Origin: JADZEM01 sp046328125
Lineage (GTDB): Bacteria > Chloroflexota > UBA6077 > JACCZL01
Direction of reading: 5' to 3'
Assembly (NCBI GenBank): GCA_046328125.1
Contig: JAXLXF010000014.1
Coordinates: 62,001 to 126,000, forward strand
DNA: 64,000 nucleotides
Of this stretch, positions 17,746 to 32,700 are shown in pieces. The notes beneath the pieces were generated by a model, which saw only the letters and a list, made by a program, of their open reading frames with translations, searched no databases and was not told the origin of the DNA. The translations under genes and the position numbers were made by a program. Numbering within the stretch: the stretch's first letter is position 1; every line of letters begins with the position of its first letter.

Positions 17746-20128
17746 GCAGGCCCCCGGCGGCCATCCGCTTAAACCGCTCGACGGTCTGAACGAATGAGGC
17801 GACGCTCACTGGCAGCTCGTCACCATCGACCCGCGCAACGAGGAACACGTTCGTCTCGGCGCCGCTTGGCCACTGCACCGTGCGCACGTCGCCGTCAGAG
17901 AAGTACGTTCGGAACGCCTGCTTGCCGATGCCGCGCCGTCCGCCGCCAACCTTGCCCGAGTGCGTCAGGTAGACGGCACCATCAGCATCACGAGCGAAGA
18001 GGCCGGCGCAACGGCGGTTGATGCCCTCCATCGGTGGGTTGATCTCGCAGGTCAAGCCGACCATCCGGGCAGTGTGTGGATCGGTCGTGCCGAGGCCGAA
18101 CCAGTAGCGGCCCGTCGTGAAGTCCGGCTCCATGACGCCCCAGACACCAAGGTCTGGATGCCAGGCCAGGCTGAATGTGCCGTGACCTCCGGGCCACCCC
18201 ACGATGCTTTCGACTGTCTGGCTGCCACGCCGCACGCCCCGGCAGAGCGCCTGCCAGGCGTCGGCGATCTCTTGCCGGTCGGTGAGCGGCGTGAGCACAT
18301 CGGCGAGCGTAAGTTCAGGTGAACCAACGGGTAGCCCCCCGTCCTCGTCCTCGTCTACGCTCTCGTCGCCGAGTGTCCCTGTACCAGTCGCTGCGAGGGA
18401 TCCATCAGCCGCGATGTCAGTCGGGGTCGTGCCAGCCACGACGGCCGGCGTCATCGTCGCATCCACCGACTCGGTGACTCGCTGGATCTGGTGCCTCAGC
18501 GCATCCTGGCGCCAGTCCAGGAACGTCTCGAAGTCGTCGCTCCAGAACGGCGAGCTCTCGCCGGCCGGCAGCGTGTGTGAGATCAGGAGAGACGCGAGCT
18601 TCGTGTTACCCAGCTCGCCCTTCATCTCGGCCATGTAGTCCGACGGCGCGCGGGCGCTGATCCGTTGGTTCGTCTCACGGTCGATCAGCGTGCGGTTCAG
18701 GACGCAGTCTCGGAGGCGAGCCGCCACTCCCTGCTTGCCGAGATACGCATACGGGAAGATATGGTGGTCGTCGATGTGGTTGTCGGCGATCATCTTGGCG
18801 GTGATCTTCGTCACGTAGTGGAAGTCACGCGGCTCACCCGAGAGTACCAGGCAGATTGTCCCGCGATACAGCGCTCGCTGGCGGGGAGTCGTGTCGCGCA
18901 GGATGCCCGGGTCGAACTGGAAGCTCGCGACGGACGCCGGCTCGGTACCTCCGTTGAGCCACGCAACCAACTCCACGAAGTCACGGGCGGTCTGGCTGTT
19001 CGGGCTGCTCTCGTATGCCTGCCCGAAGACCGAGCACCAGAACCAGCGAATCAGCTTCTGGCGGCGCGCACCCGCACTCGGCCCACCCACCGGCGGCAGC
19101 TTCGCAAGCACCGCCGCGAGCGTCACCAGCATCGTCTGGTACGGTAGCCAGCCCGGGATCAGGACGCCACAATCGTCGCGCAACAGCTCTAGGCCGCGTG
19201 CCATGCCGGACGCCGCCCGCGTCCACCATGTCGTAATGTCGGTCGCCGTGAGATTGAGCACGTCTCCCCGCTTACAGGATGGTGCTGGCCGCGCCAGCAG
19301 CGCCACCACCTGGAGCAGGTAGTACGGATCGACAGCGAAGTCGGTGATAATCGGATCGTCGGCCCGTGCCTGCTCCCAGTGGTCGCGCAGCTTGACATCG
19401 TGCGGCCAGAACCGTGCCGTCAGCAGCTCGAACGGGCTCAGCTTGACGCCGGTCCGGTTGAGCGTCTCGAAGATGGTGCAGACTGCCTCAGCGCTCGTAG
19501 CGTCTGAAAGCGTTACGACGGGGAACTGATAGTCGTCGATCGCCTGCACAGCGTCGAGGTGCATGAGCCGTTTCTGAAGCTCGATTGCCGTGTCAGGGCC
19601 GGCCGATCCGGCCATCTGGGCGATTGTCAGCATCCATGAGAGAAAGCCGCCCATGCCGTTCTTGAGGATGCTGAGCGGCAGCGTCAGCTCTTGGGCCTGG
19701 ACGGCGATGTCGGCGAGTGCCTGCGCCTGCTTCGCGGTGGTCCGCAGGTGAAAGACACACTCTTCAAGGTCATCGCCGCCGAGCAATCGCCGCAAGTTGA
19801 GAAAGTAGCGGTATTCGCCCACGCCGTAGAACGCCTGGTACAGCGAGGTCAGCCGCTGCTGGCCGTCGAGCACCAGATAGGTCGGGTGGCTACCGTTCAG
19901 CACCGGTGCGCCCTGGAGCTCGCGGCAGGCAAACAGGTTATGCGTGTTCCGAATGCGCAGCAGGCTGCCGGCTGGGTAGTTGCTCGCCACCGAGACGATC
20001 AACTCCTGGGTCGCGTTTGGGTCCCAGACGAAGTCGCGCTGGAAGTCTGGCAGGGCCACCTCTCGCGAGTTGATCTGCCCGAGAAGCTCCTTCAGCGCGC
20101 GAGGATTCGTGTCCTCGAACAAGCTCAT
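17732..20128 (-). CDS. GmrSD-like DUF262/DUF1524 nuclease with extra C-terminal domain
   Basis: 798 residues from ATG 20128, chosen because GGGGGAGG lies just upstream. The N-terminal DUF262 (ParB/Srx-like) has LPDFQRDFVW (26-35) and DGQQRLTSLY (88 on), as in GmrS. The C-terminal DUF1524-type HNH has DDHHIFPYAYLG near 480 and the partner segment VLNRTLIDRETNQ. A long Gly/Asp linker and a further region of about 200 residues follow, with a conserved-looking core (NRRCAGLFARD, SGKVGGGRRGIGKQAF). Single-chain GmrSD enzymes cut modified phage DNA. The extra domain may recognise a base or modification, but I cannot name it. Confidence 0.85.
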   Translation of the reverse strand: MSLFEDTNPRALKELLGQINSREVALPDFQRDFVWDPNATQELIVSVASNYPAGSLLRIRNTHNLFACRELQGAPVLNGSHPTYLVLDGQQRLTSLYQAFYGVGEYRYFLNLRRLLGGDDLEECVFHLRTTAKQAQALADIAVQAQELTLPLSILKNGMGGFLSWMLTIAQMAGSAGPDTAIELQKRLMHLDAVQAIDDYQFPVVTLSDATSAEAVCTIFETLNRTGVKLSPFELLTARFWPHDVKLRDHWEQARADDPIITDFAVDPYYLLQVVALLARPAPSCKRGDVLNLTATDITTWWTRAASGMARGLELLRDDCGVLIPGWLPYQTMLVTLAAVLAKLPPVGGPSAGARRQKLIRWFWCSVFGQAYESSPNSQTARDFVELVAWLNGGTEPASVASFQFDPGILRDTTPRQRALYRGTICLVLSGEPRDFHYVTKITAKMIADNHIDDHHIFPYAYLGKQGVAARLRDCVLNRTLIDRETNQRISARAPSDYMAEMKGELGNTKLASLLISHTLPAGESSPFWSDDFETFLDWRQDALRHQIQRVTESVDATMTPAVVAGTTPTDIAADGSLAATGTGTLGDESVDEDEDGGLPVGSPELTLADVLTPLTDRQEIADAWQALCRGVRRGSQTVESIVGWPGGHGTFSLAWHPDLGVWGVMEPDFTTGRYWFGLGTTDPHTARMVGLTCEINPPMEGINRRCAGLFARDADGAVYLTHSGKVGGGRRGIGKQAFRTYFSDGDVRTVQWPSGAETNVFLVARVDGDELPVSVASFVQTVERFKRMAAGGLHGAL

Positions 20129-20200
20129 CGGCAGGAGACCTCCCCCCACAACGGCATCGCCTGGTGATTGCGCACCGCGTTACTCGTCACATCCATATCA

Positions 20201-20392
20201 CACGCAATAGCTGGAGGGCGCCTCCAGAGAGGAGTCACGGCTATCGCTCCCCCGATTGCTGACTGATTGCGTGGGCATTGCGTGTTCGGACACGATGACA
20301 CGCAATACTCGTCAAAGAGGCCCCCTGGTCACGGCATCCGAGAGGTGCATGACAACTGCGCACGACCACCCGGTGTACGAGACTCACGCAAT
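20201..20392. promoter_or_regulatory. Five-copy CACGCAAT/ATTGCGTG array
   Basis: The 255-base gap between the AlbA_2 and GmrSD-like genes, together with the stop end of the former, holds CACGCAAT at 20201, 20299 and 20385 and its complement ATTGCGTG at 20266 and 20277. Two of them form the palindrome TTGCGTGT...ACACGCAA (20278-20305). This density of an exact 8-mer suggests an operator cluster and a separately controlled internal promoter for the downstream half of the operon. Confidence 0.5.
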
Positions 20393-21708
20393 CTCCTCCG
20401 GACCCGGATACCATCGGCTGTTTCGTGTCTGACCTCGGCTGTGGATGCGGCCTTCGGCCTTCATGGTGCGGAGGAGCCATTGCACCTGATGGCGGGTGAG
20501 CGCAGGTAACACCTGAGACAGGTCCTCTAAGCGAAGGAAGCGCTCGTCCTGAATCTCACCATGCAGCGTCACCGAAACCTGGAAATCATCCGTCCCAGAA
20601 AAATCGGGGCGCGGCTTGCTCTCCTTGATCTGCTCCTCGAAGATGCGGTTCATTCCCTGCCCAGCCCGCTCGACCAACCCGCATCTCTGGAGTACTTCGG
20701 CGATGCGTCGGTTGCGAGGCGCCTGCCGCCAGAGCACGTTGTCAGGCGAGATGCCGTTCAAGAAGCTGCCGGGGCTGACCACTTCCAGCCGTCGTGGGTA
20801 CTGGCGAACGAAGACGGACTCCGGCCGGCGATAGTCACGGTGACTCACCGCGTTCAGCAGGACTTCCCGGACCGCGCGCTCGTTGAACGTCTGGATCTCA
20901 TACCGAACCAGGCCGAGCTGGAAGGGCTGACGGTCATTTCGCAGATTGATCCGCTCCCAGAGATCATCCAGGTAGCCCAGGAACCCTTCGCGGTACTCCT
21001 GCCGATCGCCCGCCGGTAGCGAGGCGTCGCTCGACCGGTACTCGAAAACGACCTCAGCCTGTCCGAGGTGCCGACCGAGTGCACGGTGGGTTCCCAGCAG
21101 GATCAGCGCGGCGTAGGTGATGCGCCCTTCGTCGATCAACTCGGCGTCGATCAGGAGTTGCTCATCTGAGACGGTGAGGAGGCGGTCGTTTCCTGAACGA
21201 CGATGCCACATCTCCCTCAGTCGTCGGATCGCGTCCGGCGCGAGGTCCGCCAGCGTGGCCTGGGCGCACACCTCTTGCGAGAAGTCCGGTCCCGACTCCT
21301 CGAAGATCCGCCGAAGCATGTCCGACGTCATGTCGACCAGGCTCTCTCCGGCCCGCATCCTGTACGCAGCCTTGTAGGAGATCGGGACGCCGATTGGGCG
21401 TGACGGCACGTCGAACACCACGACCCGGCCGTCCGGATGAGGAGCCTCCCACGCTTCGATTCGCAGATGAAGCCGCTCGATCAGACCGGCCTTCGTTCGT
21501 CCGAGCTCCGAGAACGCCTGGCTGCCCACGACTCGCCGAGGCCGCCGATCCGTCACTCCGAGGATGATCTTGCCACCGCGCTCATTTGCGAGCGCGGCAC
21601 AGTAGTCCGCGAGCGTCTCGAAATGGAAGTTCGACTTAGCCTCTTTGAACTCCAGATGCTCGTCCTCATCGTCGTTCATCCAGTCTTCGAGCTGGGCGAC
21701 CAAGTCGA

Positions 21709-21712
<4 letters not shown>
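20384..21712 (-). CDS. AlbA_2/Schlafen-type RecG-like putative DNA-binding ATPase
   Basis: 442 residues starting at GTG 21712, overlapping the helicase stop by four bases (GTGA), so translation is coupled. Residues about 15-130 form an AlbA_2 (Schlafen-AAA-like) domain with HLEFKEAKSNF and ERGGKIILGV. The C-terminal half is the HATPase_c_4/COG2865 region with NAVSHRDYRRPESVFV, SPGSFLNGISPDN and CGLVERAGQGMNRIFEE. The final 60 residues look like a winged helix. Such proteins are frequent in defence islands and are annotated as regulators or putative helicase-like proteins. Whether this one regulates the operon or is a working subunit is open. Confidence 0.85.
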
Positions 21713-25284
<3,572 letters not shown>

Positions 25285-25315
25285 ACGCAGGTCACCCTTT
25301 GACACCCGGTCCGAG

Positions 25316-25344
25316 GCTATAGCGACCGCGCACACTCGCCCCAA
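25316..25344 (-). promoter_or_regulatory. Promoter of the minus-strand defence operon
   Basis: On the minus strand, -35 TTGGGG (25339-25344), exactly 17 bases, then -10 TATAGC (25316-25321). The predicted start lies about 25 bases before the helicase ATG. No other promoter-like pair was seen in the leader. Confidence 0.55.
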
Positions 25345-25515
25345 CGCGCTTACAGTCGTAACGACACGCGGACGCCAAGACGAGTGCCTCCCTATGCCTC
25401 GCCCACATCTCTAATAGGCCAACGAACGATCGTTTCACCGGCTTTGGCTCCAGCGACGTGGTTCGCACAAGCTACCTCTGTGACGTCCACGGTTTGCAAT
25501 GAGGCGTCGCTAGCG

Positions 25516-26629
25516 TACAGCGCCTTGCGTGAAAAGTGATCGTTTCGTCAAACTGTGGGTATGAAGGCGTATTCGCGGGATTTGCGGATTCGGGCGCTCG
25601 ATGCGCTGGATCTGGGGACGCCCCGACCGGAGGTGATCCGGCTGTTTGGGGTTTCGACGGCGACCCTGACGCGGTGGCGTCGTCGGCAACGGGAGACGGG
25701 GAGTTTGGCCGAGTCGCCCCGGCCGGGTCCACCCGGCGTGAAGACGGTCGGCCTGGCGGCTGCGCTGGTGCCTCGCTTGCAGGAACACCCGGATGCGACG
25801 CTGGAAGAGCACTGCGTGTGGTGGGAGGCGAGCAGCGGCGTGCGGATCAGCCACGCGACGATGAGTCGGGCAATCACCCGGCAGGTCGGCTGGACCCGGA
25901 AAAAAAGTCTCGGCGGGCCAGCGAACGCGACGAGACGAAGCGGGCGGTCTGGCGCGAGCAGGCCCGGGACGTCGACCCGGCGCGGTTCGTCTGGGTGGAC
26001 GAGACCGGCAGCGACCTCGGGATGACCCGGCCCTACAGTCGGGCGCCACGTGGGCAGCGGGCCTACGGCGACGTGCCTGGCCGGCGTGGGAAGAACCGGA
26101 CCCTCATCACGGCCCTGACCGTCGACGGCTTCGGGCCTGGCCTGCTGCTCGACGAGGCGATCGACCGGGCCGCCTTCGACGCCTACGTCATCCACCGGCT
26201 GGCCCCGACCCTGAAGGCCGACCAGATCGTGGTCGTCGACAACCTGAAGGTCCACTACAGCGACCGCGCCAAGTCGGCGATCGAAGCGCGGGGCGCCCAG
26301 CTCTGGTACCTGCCGGCCTACTCACCCGACCTCACCCCCATCGAGGAGGCCTTCTCGAAGTTCAAAGGCGTCCTGCGGACCAGCGCACCCCGCACCGTCG
26401 AGGCCCACAGCACCGCCGTCTGGGCCGCCCTCCGCACGATCACCTCACAGGATGCCGCCGGCTGGATCGCCCACGCCGGTTACGGCCCCCGCCGACGCCG
26501 ACCCAAGCGCTCACCACGCCGCCGCCCGGCACCGCTCCCGCCCTCGCGCTTCCCAGACGCCCCACCCGTCATCACGCTTCAGGTGCCGACCCCCATCCTC
26601 TTCGATCACCTTTGGTGAAATCCGCTGTA
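25516..26629 (+). mobile_element. Intact IS630-family insertion sequence
   Basis: Imperfect inverted ends, both reading TACAGCG...GTGATCG over 27 bases, lie at 25516 and 26629. The outermost TA at each end fits the TA target duplication of IS630. One transposase gene split by a frameshift site fills it. It separates the defence operon from the AddAB-like pair. Confidence 0.82.
25561..26618 (+). CDS. IS630-family transposase, expressed by -1 frameshift
   Basis: The HTH half starts at ATG 25561 (MKAYSRDLRIRALDAL). At seven A residues followed by G (25900-25906) a -1 slip joins it to the DDE half: FVWVDETGSDLG (first D), VVDNLKVHYS (second D) and PAYSPDLTPIEEAFSKFK (E). The joined product is the normal length for the family and all catalytic residues are present. 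The Arg/Pro-rich tail is usual for this group. Confidence 0.87.
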
Positions 26630-26678
26630 AAGCGCGAGCGGCCGAATAATCAAGCTCGTTCGAGAAGAGCAACAGAGA

Positions 26679-29600
26679 GTGCAATCACGCACGGATACCG
26701 ATCATCGACGTATGATGGGGATCCCGAGCAGAAACCTACGTGAATCTCGTCGCGACGACGACAGATATACCCTCATCTCGGTACAGACGTGCCGACCGTT
26801 CCCGGATGCTGTGGTGCACCTATCGAGGCGGCGTCCCCGAGGCATCGCGGGACACGTTCGATACTCTCAGAGCCCATTGGGTGAGCGGACGTTGACAGAG
26901 CTGGCAGCGATTCACCGCGTCGACCTGGTGCGGCCAGGGCAATCATCCCTGGCCTGGCTGGTCAATGCCGTGGTTGCGCTCCAGAAGGATGATTCCCTAC
27001 GGCGGGTGTCGGTGGTCACCAGCCCGTACCTCGCGGCGGCGGCACGACGGGCGCTGGCCGAGCGTGGCTGCGCGAACGTACGGATCGTCATGCCGCACCA
27101 GCTCGCCAGCATCGTGGCCGGGCGCACCGGCGCCACTGACCCCGACGTGCGCACGGGCGTACTGGAGACGGCGGCCGTCCGACTCGCCGCTCACGATCCC
27201 GGATCAGCGGAGCTCGCCCACGTCGCCAACCACTCCGGACTGCACGAGGGGCTTCGAGCGCTATTCCGTGAGCTGCGCCTCCACGATGACGAGCGTGCCG
27301 CGTTGGACGCCCTGGTCGCGCGCGGGGCGGTCCCAGCGGCCGCTGTGGCGACCTACCGTCGCTATCTCGATCTCGTCCGCGACCTCCGTGACGCCCCAGA
27401 CCTCGCACGAGTCGCCGCCGAACGCGCCGAGTTCGGCGTCGGCGCCTGGGTCTCGTCGCTCGGCGCGGTGATCATGTACTTGCCGCAGCGACTTGACCCG
27501 GCGACCATCCGCCTACTCGCGGGGCTCGGCCGGCACCTGCCGGTGCTAGTGGCGGTGCCGCATCTCGGCGATGTTGCCGCCGAAGCTCTGATGGCTGAAG
27601 CCGCAGCGCGCCTGGCCGAACACCTTGGGGTCATACCCGGCTCGCAGTCTGGACACATCACCGCGCCGGCACAGATCGACGTGATCAGCACCCCAGACCC
27701 ATCCGAGGAGGCACGCACCGTCGTGCGGCGCGTCGCCGGCGACATCCGGGCCGGTGTTCCGCTTTGGAAGGCGGCGATCCTTTACACCGATGAAGCCGCG
27801 TACGGCGCGTCCGTCCGAGAGGCGCTCAACGTGGCCGGATTCCCCTGGCACGCCGCGAGCGGCCAACCGTTGAGCGGGTTCTGGGCCGCGCGCTCGCTGC
27901 TTGGGCTGCTGGTGCTGCCGGAGCGGCGGTTCGCCCGCGACGCGGTCCTGGAGTGGCTGACCTCTCGTCCGCCGGTCGGCGATCGCAAGGCGGACTCATT
28001 GCCGCCGGTACCAGTCAGCGCCTGGGACCGCCTCTCTCGACAGGCCCAGATCGTCGAAGGTGCCCGTCAGTGGATCGAGCGGCTCGGCGGGCTGGCGCGG
28101 GCGCTGGCCGCTGCCGAGAGCCACGCCGACGACGAAGATCGGGTAGCCGATGACGATGACTGGACGCTCCTCCTCGGTGACGTGGAGGCGGCTGACGCCA
28201 TCGCGCGGGCCATCTCCCGTCTGAGCGCCGATCTCACCCCGCCGGCCGACGGCTCCTCCTGGGACGCATTCGTCGCGTGGGCCGCCGACCTGAAGGCGCG
28301 CTACGTGGCGCCGGGTCCGGACTGGCAGGCCGCCGAGGTCGCGGCCTCCGAAGTGCTCGATGCGGCGTTGGACAGCCTCCGCGACGCGATGGTGCTCGAA
28401 CCAGCTACCGATCTACGCGTCGGATCAGGTCTCGTTGCTGGCGGCGGGCCGCCCCTGGCTGCTGCGGGTCGCGTCGGTGCGCGACGGCGCCCTGCGTGTG
28501 GCGGACGGCGAGCTGGTCGCCGCCGACCTGGCCGACCGTCGGCTGGCCGCTGTGGCGGCTTGGAGGCGCGTGCATGGCGACCTCGCCGGCCATCCGCTGG
28601 CCCGGCGGGCGGACCTGCCGCTCGGAGCGGCGCTGCGAGCGCTCGATGCCCGCCGCTCGCGCTCCTTCACCCAGTACGACGGCAATTTGGCGGAGCTGGC
28701 GGGTGCGTCGCGGCTGATGGCCCGCGCCTTCGACCAGGGGCGGACGTCCGCGACCTCCATCGAGCGGTGGGCGACCTGCGGATTCCTGTATCTCCTGCGC
28801 GACGTGCCGCGGGTACGGGCGACGCGGCGGCCCGAGGACGAGTGGACCGCCTCGGCGCTCGATCGGGGCAGCGTGGTCCATCACATCCTGGAACGGTTCT
28901 ACCGCGCGCTGGCCGACGAGAAGCGACTGCGGCCCGGCGATAGCATCGGTCCGGCCGACCACGACCGCCTGGACGACGTCGCAGCCCAGGTGTTCGCCGA
29001 CCTGGAGGCCGACGGGCGGGCCGGCCATCTGCTCGCCTGGGAGAACGCCCGCGCGGCGATCCTGGCCGACCTGCACGAGCTCCTGGAGCGCGACCAGGCG
29101 TGGCGCGATGCCGACGGGCTGGTCCCGATCCGCTTCGAGCAGTCGTTCGGCCGAACCGACGATCCGCACTCCTGGCCGGCCGTTTCGCTCGCACTGGCAG
29201 ACGGCCGCACCGTGGCGTTCAGCGGCATCGTCGACCGGATCGACGTGGACCGGGCGACCCATCGGGCGATGATCATCGACTACAAGACCGGCGGCGCGGC
29301 GGCGTACAAGGACCTGGAGCAGGACCCGGTCGCCGGGGGGCGTCGCATCCAGCTCGCCGTTTACACCCAGGCGATGCGGAATGCGATGCGCGACCGCGAT
29401 GGCGCCCCGGACGCCTGGCAGATCGAGGCGCAGTTCCGCTTCGTGACAGCGCGGGGCGGGTTCCAGCGGATCGGCGTGCAGGACGGCCCGGACATCGAAA
29501 CGCGCCTCGGGCAGGTGGTGCAGTGGGCGGCCGATGGCGTCGGGAGTGGTGCGTTCCCCTCCGTGCCGGGCGTCCGCGACCGAGGATCGTTCGCCAACTG

Positions 29601-29700
29601 TGCGTACTGCGACTACGACCGCGTCTGCCACACTGTGCGAGACGAAGCCTGGAAGCGCAAGCGCGGCGCGCTGCCGGTGCTGGACGCGGTGATCTCGTGA
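26679..29700 (+). pseudogene. AddB-like helicase-nuclease, internal deletion and frameshift
   Basis: The first frame (26679 to about 28410) gives an AddB-like N-terminal region ending in LDSLRDAMVLEP. A second frame (about 28410-29700) resumes at SDQVSLLAAGRPWLL, then FTQYDGNLAE and the RecB-type nuclease IIDYKTGG. Cysteines at ERWATC and CAYCDYDRVC match the four-Cys Fe-S arrangement of AddB nucleases. The helicase-like middle expected between these parts is missing, and the frame changes at the junction, so the full protein cannot be made. The nuclease half might still be translated separately. The true start is uncertain. The stop overlaps the start of the AddA-like gene. Confidence 0.75.
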
Positions 29701-32700
29701 CCGACCAGCGGACGCCGGTTGACGCCGCCGACCGGGCGAGGTTGCTCACGGAGCACGACCGGACCTTCTTCGTGGAGGCTGGGGCTGGCACCGGCAAGAC
29801 GACGGTGCTGGTCGGTCGCATCGTCGCGCTGGTCCGAGCCGGCCACGTCGAGATGGCATCGCTCGCGGCGATCACGTTCACCGAGGCCGCCGCCGCCGAG
29901 CTGCGGGACCGCGTCCGGGCCGAGCTGGAGCGTGCCGCCGCCAACGTCGAGTACTCGGACGAGGAGCGGGGGCGCTGTCACGAGGCCGCCGCCGGGATCC
30001 ACCTCGCGCAAATTTCGACGATCCACGCCTTCGCCGCCTCCCTCCTGCGCGCCTATCCGCTGGAAGCCGGCCTGCCGCCGGGGATCGCTCCGTTGGACGA
30101 CATCGAGCAGGGGGCGCGCTTCGACGAGCGGTTTCGGGCCTGGTTCTGGGGCGACGCTCTCCGTCCTCCGGCGTCCCACACCGTGCGGCGGGCGTTGCTG
30201 CTCGGGCTGACCCAGGATCACCTCCGCGAGCTGGCGTTGGCGCTGCAGGCCCAGCACGACCTGCTCACGCCGACCACGGCGTGGCCCTCGGCGGCGCCCG
30301 ACGACGCGGTCGCGGCGGCCCACGCGGTGGCCGCCGTCCTCGCCGAGGCCGACGGCTACCTGGGCTATGCCGTCAACGGGCCGCGCGACCCGTTGGCACA
30401 GGTCATCCTGCGCGCCAGGCCGTGGGCGGCCAGGCTGCGCGACAGCACCAGCGACGAGGGTTCGCTGGCGGCCCTGCTCGGCCTCGGAGTGCTCAAGTCG
30501 CCGGGCAGCCAGAAGAACTGGGGGAAGCTCCCGGAGGGCGAGAACGCCTGCAAGCGGATCAAGGATCTGGTGAAGGAGGCCAACGAGCGGATCGCGCTGG
30601 TGCTGGAGGGCCACCGCGCCGTTACCCTCTCGGGGATGCTGGCCGCGCTCCGCGACTTCACCCTCGTCGGCGTCGCCGAGCGGCGCTCCGACGGCGCCGC
30701 GACCTTCCAGGATCTGCTGGCCTGGGCGCGCGATCTCCTCCGCGACCTTCCCGAGGTTCGGCGACGCGCGCAGTCTCGCTACCGGCGGGTGTTCGTCGAC
30801 GAGTTCCAGGACACCGATCCGCTCCAGGCCGAACTGGTCTTCTACCTGTGCGCCGTACCCGATGCCCCCCTCCCGGCCGATTGGCGCGACATCCGCCTGG
30901 TCCCCGGCAAGCTGTTCGTGGTCGGCGATCCGAAGCAGAGCATCTACCGCTTCCGCCGGGCCGACATCGGCGTCTACGACGACCTCCAGGAGCGGCTCGC
31001 CGACGGTCGCGTCTACCTGGTCCAGAACTTCCGCTCGGTGCCGCCGGTGCTGACGTGGGTGAACTACCACTTCGCAGGACACATGCGGCCCGCTCCCAGA
31101 ATCCAGCCGGCCTACGTCGACCTGCACCCCAGGCGAGGCCCGTTCGACGGCCACGACCGGCTCGGCGTCTACCGCATTGGGACGGCGGTCGGCGGCAACG
31201 CGGCGGCGGTCGCCGCCGCCGAGGCGGCGGCATTGACGGCCACCGCCCACGCGGTCGTCGAGGATGGCTGGCCGGTTCTCGGCCATGGCGACGACGGCAC
31301 CCCCGTCGTGCGGGCGGCCGGCTACAGCGATATCTGCATCCTGATCCGCTCCCGGACCCATCTCCGCGCCCTGGAGCGCGCCCTGGAAGATGGCGGTGTC
31401 CCGTACCGGGTCGAGAGCGGCACGCTGCTGCTGGCGACGCAGGAGGTCCGCGATCTGCTGGCCGGCCTGCGCACCATCGACGATCCATCCGACCAGGTGG
31501 CCCTGGTCGGCGCGCTACGCTCGCCGGCGTTCGCCATCACGGACCCGGACCTGTTGCGCTGGGTCGAGGGTGGCGGGCGACTCGACTACGAAGACCCCGG
31601 CGACGGCCCCGATGGTCGCGTGAAGCAGGCACTGGCCTGCCTCGCGGAGTTTCACGCTCGGCGCCACCGGTTGGCGCCACCGGCCCTGATCGAGGCGTAC
31701 ATCGGCGAGCGGCTGCTGGCGGCATCGGCGTTCGGCGATGTGCGGCCACGCGAGTCCTGGCGACGACTGCGCTACGTGGTGGCGCGGGCGCGTCAACTCG
31801 CGACGAGTGGGCGCCACTCGCTGCGGGCGTTCCTGGACTGGATAGACGGGCTGGCGCGAGCTGAGGCCCGCGACGCGGAGTCCGCCGAGGCCGAGCCGGA
31901 CGAGGCGGCGGTGCGCATCCTGACCATCCACAAGTCCAAGGGATTGGAGTTCCCGGTCGTGCTACTGGCCGGGCTCGGCTCGGGGCGCGGCGGCGGCACC
32001 AGCGCGGTCGAGCTGATCGCGGACCGCCAGAGCGGTGCGTTGATCTGTCGGGTGGGCCAGGAGTGGCGCACCGCCGGCTTCGAGGACGCGCAAGCGCACG
32101 AGCAGCGGCTCGCCGACGCCGAGCTGGCTCGGCTCCTGTACGTGGCGACGACCCGCGCCCGTGATCATCTGGTGCTGAGCCTGTTCCGCACCACCAGCGC
32201 CATCTCAAGCCCGGCGGCGCTGATCGAAGATCGTCTGGACGGGACCAACGGCCTCTGCCACCCGCTCTCGCTGGCCCGCGACGGCTCCGTGTCGACGAAC
32301 CTCAGCGGCGAACAGGGCGAAAGCACACCGGCCGCGCGCTGGGGAGACGAGGAGGACGAGGCCGCCTGGCTGGCCGAGCGCCGCGATCTGCTGAAGAGAC
32401 TTGGCGCCGAGCCGCGCATCGACGACGGCGACGCATCGGGGCTGGCCGGTGATCCGGACGCCGACCGACCCGACGGCCGCGAGGCATCCTTCGTCCAGCG
32501 GGTCCGCGCGCTGGCATATCGCTCTGATCCCGGACACCTGCGTCTGTATGGCGAGGACGACCCGGACGTGATAGCGCGGGCCGAGACGATTGTGGGCAGC
32601 GAGGCATTCGAGCGTGCGGTCACGAGCCCCACCTGTCGGCGCGCTGTGCCGCTACTGGCCGTCGTGGATGGCGTGGTGCACGACCTGGTCGTAGACCTCG

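Noticed and set aside
29613..31361. Minus-strand open frame of 582 codons opposite the AddA-like gene
   Set aside because: Antisense to conserved helicase motifs; composition typical of shadow frames in GC-rich DNA.
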